The position numbers were made by a program, and so were the translations under genes. Below the pieces are notes generated by a model, which saw only the letters and a list, made by a program, of their open reading frames with translations, was not told the DNA's origin and did no database searches. DNA of 64,000 nucleotides from Anopheles merus (Eukaryota > Arthropoda > Insecta > Diptera > Culicidae), in NCBI RefSeq assembly GCF_017562075.2, contig NC_054082.1, positions 46,895,793-46,959,792 on the forward strand, given 5' to 3'. Numbering within the stretch: position 1 is the stretch's first letter; each line of letters begins with the position of its first letter. Of this stretch, positions 13,501 to 28,200 are shown one piece after another.

Positions 13501-16500
13501 AACGTATTATAAAAGCAAGCGACAAATTTGTTGCAAAAATATGGACATCTTATGCCAAATTGTCTCTCTGCGGGAGTTTTGTCCTTCTGTTGTTTGTGTG
13601 GAGATGAACTAGTGACAGTTGCGAAACGTACCACGGTCGGTTGCTTTCCAGAAGGATGGTATAACAACAACCCCACTCACGTAGGCAAATAAGAGAAAAT
13701 TCGTTTACGATCTTCTTTGCAGTCCACATCACTTTACAGAAGCCGATTCACCTAATAGTTCGACAGGATTCACACCCGACTGGTACACATACGCTCACCG
13801 AACGCCGATGGTGGCTTTTTGATGCTTTTTTTTTCTTTTTTTGGAGAAGGGTAGCCAACATTTTTGTCAATTATTTTCTCCTTTTTTCCTCTTCGTTTGA
13901 CTTGTTGCTTTGCTTTTTCTCTTTTTACAACAGCCAAAAGTGCAAACAAACTGTCCCTCCTTTCTCTTTTCGGCAAAGGAAGTTTGCGGTTTTCGGCAGG
14001 CGATTTTTTCCCTGCAAATAACGATTGTATGTAGTACCCCCGCCCGGTTGGGGTCTATTTTCACCCAACATATGACGACTGTTTGCGTGCAACCATTTAA
14101 ATACATTCGTTTTGTCCTTTGGGCGGTTTGCCTTGATGTGGCTTTCCATTTTTTTTTTCGACCGCCGGGGTTTGCTTGTTGTGTGCTAGAGTGTGTGATA
14201 TTAGTATGTGTGCGTTTGGCTACCGGCCCGGGTTTTGTGAATTTCAAATGCCAAAAGATGCTAATGTGTGGAAACAGCCACAAAGGAGGGAGAAGAAAAA
14301 CATAAACCAGATGTTTTTACAAACCCCAATGCGAGGACGTCGTTTGTAGGCGAAAAAATGCTAAATAATTAGGTCCCAATTTCTATTCCACCTAAGAGGG
14401 TGTGGGTACACAGGCACTTAAAATTGAGGCCAATTTAATGCTGGGTGGGTGTACGTGTCGCAAGGTTTACTTTCGTTCGTTTCAACATAGATTACTGCTT
14501 AAAAACGGTTTGCAAAAGAAATCTAATTGGTGTACCAATATCAACGATGAAAGAATGCGGAATCAAGAAAAAAATATATATATTCCTTGCCGATTGTAGG
14601 TTGGCAAAAGGAATTTCCCGAAAGTTTAATATTGTCGCAAACAATATTCTTTGTTCCTTACAGCCATTGTTGCTGCCCTTATTGTGTCCTGTGGGGTTTA
14701 CATATGGCCATGGCAACGTGTACATCTAAAATTATGTTGAGTGCGCAATTCATTCACACCTGTACCAATGGTGATAATCATCTTGTTGCCGTCGGGCAGC
14801 GCCCATTCTCTCTTGTTTATGCCTCCTCTTTGTACATTTGTAAAAGTTTGTCAGATGTTAAAAAGTACCGTCAGCGCAACCTTCAAAAAGTCGAATCTAA
14901 AAATAAGAATAAAGTATAACCTTACACGCCAAGACTTGAGGCGCCTATTGGATCGAGCAGTTGGTTCCTCGGAAGAAGCCATTTCGCGGCGACGCTTCAA
15001 TAGAGACGATCAGCCAAACCCACAACCGCGCCCCAACCAGAGCCATTCAACATAAAAGAAGCCGGGTATAAGCCGCCGTTTCTTCTTCCTTTCTACGGTT
15101 TAAGGAAAGAAAGAAAATCCATAAATGTTGTGAGTTTTTTTCCTCAGTAGGAGGAACCACCGTGCACATTGAAAGCTTGAAAAGTGCATCTCTCGTCAAG
15201 CGTGTTCTTTTAACGCTGTTCGATACAGACTCCCACCGAACCGGCAACAGAGTAAGAGCGTTCTGTCAAGCAGGGAAGTGAAACCAGTCAAACGCCGTAA
15301 CCGGAAGTTCTTTTTTCACTGCCTTCATCATATGGTGCTGTGGGGCTCGATAGTTCGTATGAGCCGAGAATGGTATATGTTTGAATTTATGGGTTTTGTG
15401 TGCACAAACACACACACACACAACATATCGCATATTTGCAAAATTATGCTTTGGGGGTTTTGGCGCTGAGCTGTAGCGCACACACCGGTCGGCTGCACAC
15501 ACGTACGTTTCCTTTCCCTTAGGTCCTAAAGTAGAGTTTTTTTTAACTTCTTAGTTGTGTATATCTAATAAACGTCAAGGGGTTTATGTTACACGCGCAC
15601 GCCGTGCCCCGCATTGGGATGCGGTTATGTGTTATGGTAATGTAGTCCCGTACAAACAGCGCAAACATTGAGCGGAAGCGAGTGGAACACACAGCGTGAA
15701 GCGCTGTTTGAACCATCATACCGCATGTGGTTGTGATGTCACGCCAGTCCAGAGATTGGGGGCTATCGGAGGCTAGGGAAGCAATGCTTTTTTTGAAGTT
15801 CAATCTCTTGTCATGAGTCACTTTCGATTGTTGGTACTGGGCAAAGCCATAAGCCTTAAAGAAGTTTATTGTTTACCACTGACAAAACCGTGGGCGCAAA
15901 TCAATTGCCGGGAGAGTTTGATCGAGATCGATCAACAGCGATAGTATTGCCTAGATTTGTCGCAATTGTCACAAGTCGCTCAATCGTTACTGGTAATTGA
16001 GCGGCCTCTGGGAAGAGCAATCACGACAGTAAACGACCGTGACTAATCTTCCCCTTCTCTTGTGACGTCATGCAGCTGCTGCTGCTGTGGTTGCTGTTGG
16101 GAAGGCGGAGGTTTCTTCGATCGACGATGACAAACAACGCATACATACACACATACACACACATATATACCAACATCTGGTCGTTCGCTCAAGCTGCTTT
16201 GCAATCTTAAATCCACGATCCAGGTGTAGCAGGTGTGCGTAGCAGGCGATTCATAACTTCGCCACGGACTTGTGGGCGCAAAAACACACACTGAATTGCG
16301 CGGATCGCGGTCACCATGGACAGCAGCGATGCATTGCGCTCGGCATGAGCGCGTGTGTGTGTTTGTTTGCACCGAACCGTGCAATTCCACCAGTGCGCGC
16401 GTGTAGCAACAAATACACATAACTTTCCGTTTCCGTTCCATGCATTGGGCCAAACGGCTGGGCACACCTACACGCCCGGCGTTGTGGTTGGTTTTTGTTT

Positions 16501-19500
16501 TATTCCTTTTCCCTCTTCCTCGATGTTGGACGACGGAAGCTTTCGCGGATCGCTGATGGTTGATGGGTTTGCTCGCACGTTGTTTACCACCACCAGCCAC
16601 AGGCCCGGCGTTTCGCTTTAACCCATTTTCCTTCAGCATAATTGATTTTTCTTGTGACATTCACCACACACACACATACACCTCGGGTTAGGGGATTGCA
16701 CTAAACCTTTTTTTATCCCGGTAAACTTCCTTCTTTGCTTTCCCGATCGCAACACTAGACCTACCCACACACACATACACAGACATAAACACATATACAC
16801 GAAGAAGGAAACCAGCGTGAGCGTTTCACCTGGACGCGCAGTCACTGCCAGTGCCTCATTATGAATTTCCTTTCCAAAAACCAGATGCCACACCATACAA
16901 CACACACTCACACACACAGATGCACACATACACACAGCGGGTATGCATGAATGCCAACACTATGGAGCGTAAAAAGGAAAAAAAAACTGGACCTGACTAG
17001 CCCAACCAAAAACCCATTATGATAGCATCGTAGTCGGCGTCGTCGTCGTCATTACGCTCTTTCTCTTTTGTGCTGCTGCGTAAACTCGCTTTTACGTCTG
17101 TTTCTCGCTTATTTGTACGGCCGGTAAACTAAGCGGCTTCGTGGCACACCAGCCCAGCCAGCTTCTGCTGGGACCCACACACACATGACTTGTGTTTGCG
17201 GTGAACGGCGGTTCCTCTTTTTTCGGCAAATTCTTTAACACATGAATCCAAAAATGGAATGTATATTAACGCGTTTTAGTAGCGCCGGTCACGGGAATCT
17301 GGGCACGCAAGTGACTGAGAAGCTCTAAATAACTGCTGCTGTTGCTGACTCACTTGTTTTGTTCTGCAAACTGTGCCGGACTACGGCCGGATGTGGGCAG
17401 CGACGGACGGCTAAAATCACACTCAATGCCGGCAAACGAGCAAACAACGCACAAACCAGCAAACACGCACGAGCTGGTCCGCGGATGGCAGGGGTACTCG
17501 GACGTGCTGAAATGGGTGTTAACCTGCGAGGTATTGCAACTGGTGCCACTAAAGTTAATACAAATTAAACCTACAATTGGCATAATATAGTTTTGTGTGT
17601 GGTTACATTGGAAGTGTATTCAAATAAATTGTTATAATGCTTGTTTGCTTGTTACACATAGAAGAACCCGAAGAACGGTGATATTTTAAAGCTGCTGAAG
17701 ATCCCTGTAAGTGTGTTGCGCAGGTAGCGTCCCGATGGTCCAAGTTTTCTACTCGGCGTAGCATAAACACAATGACGTTTGGTTGTGTTTATGAGGGCTG
17801 GTGCGGTTCGGTACAATTATAGCAATTTAAAATTGCGGTTGAGCTTCATGAACGGTTTATGGCATTTTGGGTCGGGCTGGTTCTGAATTATTTGGATTTA
17901 CAGTTTTTCCCGCGTTACGTGTGACACTCGAGATACGAATTTTTTTAATATATACGTTGTTTAGCATACACTATGTATTAAATAAGTGTAAGTGCATAAA
18001 AGTACTAAATTTTATAAAAATAGCCATTTATCAACAACGTGATATCAGACTTAAGCGAAAATGTGCGTCATCGTGCAACCAGAAATTCCTCCAAATAGCG
18101 TCGCACCGTGAAGCGGTGACCAACCTTTTAAGAACCTTGTCATTTAAAAAAAATGGTTTTTTCATACAAACGCATGCTTTTTAATTTAACTGTCAGCAAA
18201 CTATCGAGCTATTAACCGGTCTCGTGGTACAGTCGTCAACTCGTACGACTTAACAACACGTCCGTCATGGGTTCAAGCTCAGTTACTCGTAACTGCATCA
18301 AAAATTTACACAAGAACGACAAAAAGCTCAAACATGTGAATATCATCGATATTTTGTTGGGGAAGTACTAAATAGGTACATAAATCGAATAGAAACCTGT
18401 GATTTAGCATTATTATCAAAGCAATGGGTCGTAACTGGGCCAATTAGTTGTTTATTTACGCCTTTTCGCAAACGTCAAATTTTGTCACTTTTTGTCAACT
18501 TTTCTCAACTTTATTTCCAGGCTGCTCCAGGTTACGAAATTTTGACAGAAGCTCAAAAAAGTTACACGATTTGAATTTTTTTTCAGTATTTTGTCACTCC
18601 TGTGACCTTGCGCCTATGCATAGGACTGACTATCCTGCTATGGGGGGTAGTCACTGAGTCAATAAGTCACTAAAAACAGACCCCATAAGTGGTACAGGCA
18701 GGTCTTGACCGACAACGGTTGTTAAGCCAAAAAAAAAAACTATTGAGCGTTCAACTAAAAAGCGTTCAACAATTGAATTCTGGCTGTATTTGAATAACTC
18801 GAGGAAATACTGTATACGATTAGCTTAACCGTAATTAAAATTATCAATTAACTTTAAGATTTAATCTATTTTGTAAAGATATTTTAAGCAAACTATATTT
18901 TTCAACCATACATTTAACTTATATTTCCACCTGTTTTATCACCTGGCATGGATAATAATTTTAAGCTAATTTTACGCCATAATTACTACGTTAGTCGTTA
19001 CCCTATGAAGCAGACGGTCGAATTAATATTGATAACTATCTTTTCATATGCTTTTTCATCAAACTAATTTGAAATCAGAGTTAATTAAGCCAGTCACTGA
19101 TCAGTTAATCTAGAACAACCATGTAAACATAAAACAACAATCGATTTAGATACTTGTTCCTCATTGTACATGGAGTGTTCATTAGTTGATTATTTGTTCA
19201 ATTGATATAATTGATATAATTATAACATCATACGAACTGCTCTTGAAATAATGTATTCGTGTCAAGCGAACCGAAATGCGAATCAACGTCCTTGAGTGGG
19301 GCTCATGAGTAGTCCGAAGTAATTATAGATTTTCATGGAATTTACGTCAATAGAAAATGCCTTTCTCTTTCTAGAAATGGCCTGGTGCGATGGAAATGTG
19401 CTTTCAATAAAACAGCACAGAGTAGGATTCTCTGTATTTTTTAATTGTATCTTGTTCGTAATAATCCCCTGTTGACATTTATTTGTTTGCATTACATTGT

Positions 19501-22500
19501 TTCTAGGCTCATCGGTACCCATACACCCCAAACACCTAGGAAATACCCATAAACATAACTTTATGCTATTTGATACCGGTAGTTAGTAGTTAAAACCAAA
19601 AACAAACAAAAACAAAACTGTACGCAGCCAGGGTGAGGATGTTTTGAGATCCGTTTTAATCTGCCCAAGAGCAATTATTACTGTGAAACGCTTAAATCAG
19701 AATTAGTAGAGTTTACATATTGCACAAACGGGACATCGGTATAGATCGCTTCGAACATTTTAATTGCAATGATGGTGTAATCTTCCCCGATGCCAAAGAG
19801 TACTGTTTGCTGCATGGCAAACCTTTTAATGGCTTTTTCGTCCTGGAATCGTACGTTCGAAATGTCCTCATACCATCGTTTGCATTTTCAACGGAAGTAA
19901 TATCCCGCAGCCATCCGGAGCGAGAATTTCCAAGCACTTAATTCGGGAATTATTTACCCAACCTCAGGTGAGCAGTGTAGGTCTCACGAGCAGTTTGGGT
20001 CGTCGTTCTGTAGAAATTAATTTTGTGATATAAATCGTGAAACGTGCAGGAACTCGAGTGTAAAGCTATGCTGCTTCAAAGTTTATTGTAGTTCAAACAT
20101 TTCGCATCACCTAACCGATAGTAGTAGTTCTTTGTATGTAAATTCCATTAACAGACTTAGGCATCACCTCAATCACGCCACCGCACACGGTGCAGCAGCG
20201 GGTTGCAAAGGCAGGCGGGTGTAGCATATTAGATAACGCAACTTTATCGACGCAACGCTAGATCTGTTTAAACATTGTACGCGCGCCTCTATGTATAGTG
20301 TAAATTCTTCATCAACTTCTGCAACACATTACCCTCCCCATAATGCTAACGTAACCCTAACGCCTTAACAAGTTTGTGTGTAACTAGCTTTTGTTGCTGT
20401 TGCTGTTGTTGCTATAGCTGTGATTGCCACCAAAATCGAATGTTATAAAAATAATGCTCACACCTGTTCGATCGGGTGTTGTTGGGAAACCGCTTGGGTA
20501 TAAAATGGTCCTAATGGACTATGTGCGTTCCCACAGGAACGTTTCTATCTAACGCTGCTTGTACAGCTCGTCACAAATGAGGCCATCGACGGTGGTGAGG
20601 TGCCACACATTCTCCTGCCGTCATCAGATGAGGTGGCCGTTCCGATGAGCCATCCTCGCTGGGTTGGGTTTGGTGTTTCGTAAGGTTCCGGTGTGTGTTT
20701 ACTTGATGATAAGATCATACTTCCCCGTATCGCGACCTGTGTGTGGCAGGTGATGTTGGCATGGTGGAAAATGATAATAAAATACAGTTAAGGGAGTTGT
20801 GGATGCTATCTGCTATGGGAAGGTGACTTCGCTTTCTACTCTTCCCCTCCCGCAATCAATCGATCGCAAACCACTTACCCTCTTCGTGCAAGTGTTCCTG
20901 CTCGTCGTCCTTCAGCTCGGCCCAGCGTGCTGGCGCCCGGAAGCAGAACACCCAGCGGTTGGCCAGCTCGCGCTTGATGCGCTGCCGCCAGACGATCAGC
21001 ACGAAGAAGATGAGCACCCCGTGCAGACAGTTGACCGCGTCGACGATGATCCAAAACCAGGACTGGGGCACCAGACCTTCGCTCATGTGGAACGACAGGA
21101 TCTCGAACACCCAGATCAGCCCGGACAGCAGGAACAGCTTCAGATAGAGCATGCACTTGTACCGGAGTGACTTTTTTCGATCCGGGCTAAGGTCGTCCCC
21201 GCTCGCATGCAGATGCAGGCTCGTCCAGACGAACAGGAAAATGTTTATGCTCAGCATCACGCTCAGCGGGAGGTAGACGAAGTACGACTGTTCCCGCTCG
21301 GCTGGAAGGGAAACAGGGAAAGGAAAAAGACAGAGAGTGAGTCAATATGAAGAGCTTCTGAATGGAGGCAACGAACGACACTCAATTCTATTAGAAGGAC
21401 AAAAACTCACTTCGGAACCAGCAGGAGATTTCACCCAGCGTCGGATACCGGCTGTGATAAATGTAAACCATGGTCGTTAACGTCACTGCGACGGTGATGG
21501 CGTAGATGTGGTTCAGGATATACCAGGATCGCTCTCGGATCTTCCACCGGCGTGCACTGGAAATCCCACGCACGGGACCGTGGGATGACAGGATGGCACA
21601 AAACCGATTAATCAATGAGAGCAGAGCGTTCGCCGCACCATTAAGCTTTTGAGCGGAAGTAGTGGCGAACCCTTGGTGGCCGTCATACTTACACTGTCAA
21701 TTTCCATACGTTCGCCATCACCATGTTCAACCATGCGAAGTAGCTGATGAGGAAGAAGTACATCAAGAACGCTGGAACGACGAGAGCATACCGGAACATG
21801 AAACGCATTTGTTTTGCACGATAAGAAGATAAGGAGAAGGAGCACCGTGTGGAAGGTACAGGGGCATCGGAGGACATAATTGTCCTAAAGTTCTCCAACA
21901 AAAGCAGCGTCCTCCTAGCACATTTATGGTAGCGAATGAACGTTGCTGCCAGCAAATAACAACGTATCGTTCTTATCTCATTATCCCAGATCGGTACGAA
22001 CGGTTTTGTGGCATGGGGTCCATTTTGGAGGAACAAAAACATGTCCGGGTTCTCATCATCCGCATTCATGACCGCTGTCGAGTTTTACGATCCAGTGACC
22101 TAAATGCAACTTTTCACTATCTAGCTTTTGTTACTCTCCAAATCGAAATAGCACTGTCAAAAAGGGAAGGCAACCAGGATCGAGATGTATGTTCCGCCCG
22201 AGTTGAGCCTTATTCTACTCGCAGAAGGAAACGGTTTTTACTTCCTGAGCATCCCCCCCCCCACCCCAACTCTAGCTGGTTTTGTTACAGATCGGGTCAC
22301 ATCAGCATCACATACTTATTATTGATTTAGTCTTGTCCTAAATCCATCAGCATCTCCGTATCGCAAAGCATTCGACGAAAAGTACCGCAGTACATCGTCC
22401 TTTCGTTTAATCGGTGGAGAGAGCATTAACCTTTGCAAGGAGCTGAAGGATCTTGGTGGTGGTCGACCGTAACGGTAGCGTTGGTTTGGCATTGAGAAAG

Positions 22501-25211
22501 TTTTTTAATCTCGCCACGACACTTTGAATGTAGTTATACTTTCCGTTTTCTTTGCCGATTTTGGCTTCGGAGCGACCTGTTTTTTTTGCTTGTTCCCGTA
22601 CAACAAATTTCACTTTCGTTTGGAGGGAAGCTTTCGTCACCTTCTGCTCCGGCAGACGGCTTCGCATTTGTGCCCTTGTGCCGGTTGCTTGCGTTCTTTT
22701 GCGCTCTCGTTAGCATGCTAATTACATTCGGTACTGCATTTTTTTTTGTATGCCGTGACGCCGTCTTTGGCGCTTCACTTTCTGCTCTACGTTCTATTTT
22801 GCAATCTAATTTACCCCATCGACAAAGGCACCTCCCGACTGCAGATGTGGCCGATGTGCCGTCTCTTCCGATGGCCGTACTTTAACCTTTGAGGTCGGTC
22901 ACGACGGAATTGATGTATCGCTCGCTGTTTGCTCGGCAAATGCTTGGCAAACAGAAACAGATGTCTCCTTATCTGTTTGTGATACCGGCATAGCACAGGC
23001 CTACGAAACCCTTTGCAAAGTATGCGGGAATACCGGTTATGAGAAACGTATGGTCGAACCAAAAAAAATGCTACTACGACAGCAAATTTTGTTGGAAAAA
23101 TAACGTTCCACTTGAAATCTTTTCTCGAAGGCTTGCAGTAAAAAAGGAAGGACATGAAACTTTTAAATGAATTCCAAACCTCATTCTTCCCACAAAAATG
23201 TACGTTCTGCTTGGGCAATAATCGAATGCCTCGGGGCCTGTAAAGAGCGCTGGTATTAGTTTTTCCAGACAATTCATTCGCATTCAACGTTTGGATTTGT
23301 GGCGATGGAACCAAAATCGAATCGATTAGTCTTTCGATTCGAATCTTTCACCGACAGCTGCCAACCGGGATCATGCATTATTGACAGCTTGGGACTGGGG
23401 TTTCGTTTTGCCCTAGCCTTTTTTGTTCCTACCGAGTTCCACCAGTCGTTAGGCTACTTCATCTAACCAGGATTCATCCATCACGGGATATTTATGAGGA
23501 ATATTCCATTCCACGCCGCTCTGTGCTAATCGATCGATCCGGTAATAGTACGTAGAAATGAAGTACGTTTGTGCAATAAAAATAGAAAATCGCACTACAG
23601 CGAGAAGGAAAACAAAACTGCAAAAACCAACGGAAACGGTTTCGAAACGTTGCCTGACTGCCACGAAACGATGCACTTTGCAAGCACCAATGGGCTTTCA
23701 ATTAACCGAACCTAATCGATTGCTTGATGGAGCGCATAGGGAAGAGGCGCAAAACTTTCGCCCGCAGGCTCGCTTGTTTCACTTGCGCTTGCCGGGCGTA
23801 TTGACCGGGCGGAACTGTCTGGCTTGGTGGTGGTTCATTTTCCACCTCATTGCGCCTCGGCAGAGTGACCGTGAAGCGCGTTGACCTACCGATGACGGTG
23901 CAGAAGGGCGTGTGCGTTAGTGACACCCACAGCTGGACCAGGCTGAGCAGGAACATGAATACGGCCAGGCTGCCGACGGCTGCCGACGTCACCTTGTCCT
24001 GCGTTTCGCGCAGGTCCGGTATGATGTAGTAGATGTAGAGCGTGACGAGCAGGAAGAACACGGAGATCAGCATCATGATGCCCTTGCTGATGAGCATCGT
24101 CGCAATCGTGTCCATGTTGGCCATGTTGAAGCACACGATAAACACCGGTTGCGTGCTCTCGCCGTCGTGCGTGTGGGCCACACAGTAGCTGCGAAGAGAA
24201 ACGAGAGCAGAAGAACCGTAAGGCGGGAAAGGATCGAAAGGACCAACCACTTGGGACCACGGGGACCACGGACAGATATGGACCTAAGCCTGCCGTTTGT
24301 CCCGTCACCGTCAGCACTTACTCGTTGCGCTGGATCCGGAACTCGCCATCGACCAAGCTGCCCGTCTCGTCCACGTACACTTCCTGCTCGATCTCGCGGA
24401 AGATCATGTAGCTGTGGGTACAGTTGAGGTGCATTTCCGTCGTGTAATTACCGTCGGTGCGTACACACCGCTGCTGCTTGCCGTCCACCATGTACGACTC
24501 CTGGCAGCACTGGGTAGCCTTCTGGTCGTGGGTTGTCACCAACTCGCCGGCCACCGTGCCACCACCAATCGCTAGCACTACGGTCAGGACGACCAGCGTC
24601 ACCAGTGCCATTGTCCTTTCCATCGCTCACTACCGCACTGCTTGAAAGCCAATGGACTTTTCCGAGGAGTCCCTTTCTACCGCAAGGGAATAGCACACAT
24701 TAACACACACACAAACAAACTCAAAGCTGCATACATACAAACACACGCGAGCACGCTCTTTTATGTACTTTCTCCACTTATTTGTTTCGCCAATTTTCAC
24801 CAACTAATTCAACGCCGTTGCACTAATTTCACTCTTCCTCGTCACGAACCGACCCCGTGCACCGGGGCCTCGTTTACTATTGCTACCGTTTGCTACTAAC
24901 ACACACGAACACGCAAAAGGGCTTACGCTCCTTTTTTTTTATTTAACTTCCTTCCACGTCACTTCCGGGGCTCGTTTTCAGCACGTTCTTGGTTTGCTCT
25001 ATTTAATCACATGGGTGTCATTTTGCACTGTCCACTTCCGTTTGTGTGTCGGTCGGTGTGTGTGTGTGAAATCTTGCACCACAATGCACTTCTCGGTTCG
25101 CTCGATGGGCGGACTCTAGTTGGGTAGGGGAGGGTGCAGTGCTGAAATCAGATCCACACAAGTAGAGCCAACTAGAAGTGCGAGCAGCCAAGAAGAGAGA
25201 CCATCGTTTCT

Positions 25212-25273
<62 letters not shown>

Positions 25274-28200
25274 GTGGAAGAAAGGGCATAGAAATATAAA
25301 CCTTCAGCACCAGAAGCGTGTTGCAATCACAGCACAAAAAACGATCGTATTGTTTCTTTCACTTCCGTTTGCTCTCCGATGCAGTATGCAACAGGGCCGT
25401 GCAATACATGGTACAGTTTTTGCCTTTTTTTATTTTTTTTAAAGTAAGCTAACAAAATCGGCACAAAATCACACACAAAAAACCTCGAGCCAACTCGGAA
25501 AAACTGGAAAAAGAACATTATTTGCTGTTCTCTTTACGCTCATTTGCCCACTTCCCCCTATTATCCGACCATTTCCACGGCATGGTTCGCAGTTCGGTGG
25601 AACCGTTTAAGTGGTAGTGGGTGTGGGTAATGTGCAGCGTGCCGGAACCAGCAAAAAAAAAAAACAACTCCAAAGAACTGATGCCTCGGCCTGGGAGCGC
25701 AAACGAATGTCGAGACGGTTAAATCGCACCCATCTTACTTATCAGTGTGCCCTTCCGGCGATTGCTCTTGCACCGCGGGATCTTCCGGAATTCCGGGGCA
25801 ATAAAGAGCCGGGGCGGTGAGGGACAAAATAGCAGTATCACAAAAATATTGTTAATTCATTAACTCAGCCAGTGGTGCAAGGGATGATGATGGCGGTGCG
25901 CATAGACCAGACGACGAAGAGTAGCGAATGCTTCTTCGGTTGGCGAGATACAATGTTGAAGCAACAGAAAAGGCGATGCCGGTGGGAGAGTGGTCTGGAT
26001 AGGTTAGGCCCGGGTTGGGTAGTAGAACCACCGTTCCTTCCGTTCGTTCGCGAAAAAAGGAATTTAATTAATGGCAGGTAGCGTAGCTTGCAAAACACCT
26101 TCACGATTTCGCTCTCGCGCACCTCGCTGTACACGTGGCGCTGGAAAAGTTGAAGCGGATATAGCTAGACACAAAGGCATATGACGGTCGTCGTCTTCGT
26201 GTGCTGTCGCTTCAGTAAAACTTTAGCTTCATTTCATTCAATGACGATGCGAGAAGTGGGCGGCTGGAAAAGTTTGTAATTTCTTGGAAGGGAATTATAA
26301 TTGCATAAAAGTGTGGAGTTGGTGAAAACATGTGACCTAAAGCTAGCTTGAAATGCAAAGTGTCTGTGCCGCAGTGCTCGGTTTGGAATATTTAACTCGG
26401 TGGTTCGATTGTAAACAATGAAATCTTCTTATCAAACGTTTTGCGTTGCAAAGTGGTCTTCCATTCCGTAGACACATGCAACGTTACACGCGATTACACG
26501 TCGTATCACTCACCGCAGTGTACTAGTGTGTGCAATCGCGCCTGCTGACCGCGTTTATGTCGTTTAAATTATCTAATCTCGGTCTGTAGATAGGGCATTG
26601 TGATTAAGAAGTAAAGCGTAAATAATTCCTCGCGAATTTAATTAAATTAGGAATGAACATTTCACACTGTTCATGCGCTCGGTTTAGGTGTGCGCTCTGA
26701 TGCTACGGATAATTGTTTTTGGAAAGCTTTTCCAAGGTGATGGGGCACTTCTTGGGTAATTTCTTAGCCTTCCACATAGTGGTAGCTATTTTATGGGACC
26801 GAACAAATCACACCAAACTCTTTCAAACGACAAGATGTGGAGCAGCAAAGAAAAATGTATTACAGTCCGGCACCTGCAACGGAACAGTCCGGCGTCGAAA
26901 CTCGAAAAGTAGATAACTTTTTGGTCGTGATATAACAAGAAAGTTATCCTCTCCTTGTTACCAAGATTGCTAAGAAGTTGTTTTTTTTTTGTTGTTGTTG
27001 CGAATCTTTTGTACCCGTACTTTTCTCTCGCGATCTGTTATTGAAATCAAACTTAAGTTGGGAGCGTGGAATCGTGGAAAATGTAGTGCAGAGAGAGAGA
27101 GAGTGAGAAGCTGCTAGGAAAGCAGCAGACGGCTTCAATTTTCCGGCAAATGCGAAAAGTGCAATCAATAAGGTAGAAAGGGTTTGGTGGAGCTGTGCTG
27201 TCCCTGTGAGTACCATTGGGAAGTTTGGCATTTTGACGTATGGACCTCCTGTGGGCGAAATAAACCATCTCCACCTGCCACAGAGTATATGTTCCTGACT
27301 CTAGCTAACTTCTAGCTAGCACAAAAGGGCTGAGAAACTTCACCATTTATCTGTCATTCGTAGTTTATTGATGTTTCGTGTGCTTTAAAGCAAACCATTC
27401 CATCCCATTTGCAGATATGATCCGATTCAAAACTGGCACACCGCGTCTTTAATGAGCACACCCGCAACATGAATACTAATTTCGAGGCACTGAAAATGAC
27501 TTACAGAGCGTACAGACTCTGCTCTGCAAACATCTTCCCTTGCGGAAACACTAATTAGCGTTGGCTAACGTGCTTATCCTTTTGCGTTAGCCGAGGGGGG
27601 AGTGATACTGCAAACAGTAGACCTTGTTGCGAGTGAAGTGAAGCGAAGATTTAATTGCCAAATCCAAGTTACAGCAATAAATGTCGCGCGCTGCTCCGTC
27701 CGGAGAACGGTAGGTCGTTGGTGTTATTCTTTCATCAGGGCACGAACGAATCGTGCAAGAATGTCAATCGCTTCCGGCCGGTGCTCCATTTGGCAAGGTA
27801 AACACACAAACGAGCGCATACACAGACTCATTCACACACAAATCTAGACTTTTGGAGCACCTTTTATTTTCCTTGAACCAGGGGAAAACCCCATTGCCCT
27901 GGGGATTTTGCCGGGGTCTAACTGCCGACGTCACTGGATAGTTTGCAGTGGGATTTTCTTACCAGCACCAAACCGATGTTCATATTCGGGGTGGGTTCTT
28001 CTTGTCTTGTTCAGATCGCATGTTGTTCAGACTTCCGGCTTCGGTTGTACTCAACTTGGGTGCCTTTGAAAAATGGCCACTCAGTGACCCGAGGCACACT
28101 GGGGGAGGTGAAGTATGGAAAAGACAAGAGAGAGGTCGTCGACTGCACGTGGATTTGAGAAATGATTGCCGCCATCACCGTCACTTACGGGGCGCAGTTT

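Noticed and set aside
18214..18290. A tRNA gene
   Set aside because: A- and B-box-like elements are present, but the cloverleaf is poor and the sequence continues as a SINE with an A-rich tail.
19713..19941. Overlapping 73-74-codon frames on both strands
   Set aside because: No recognisable product; both strands open by chance in the same segment.
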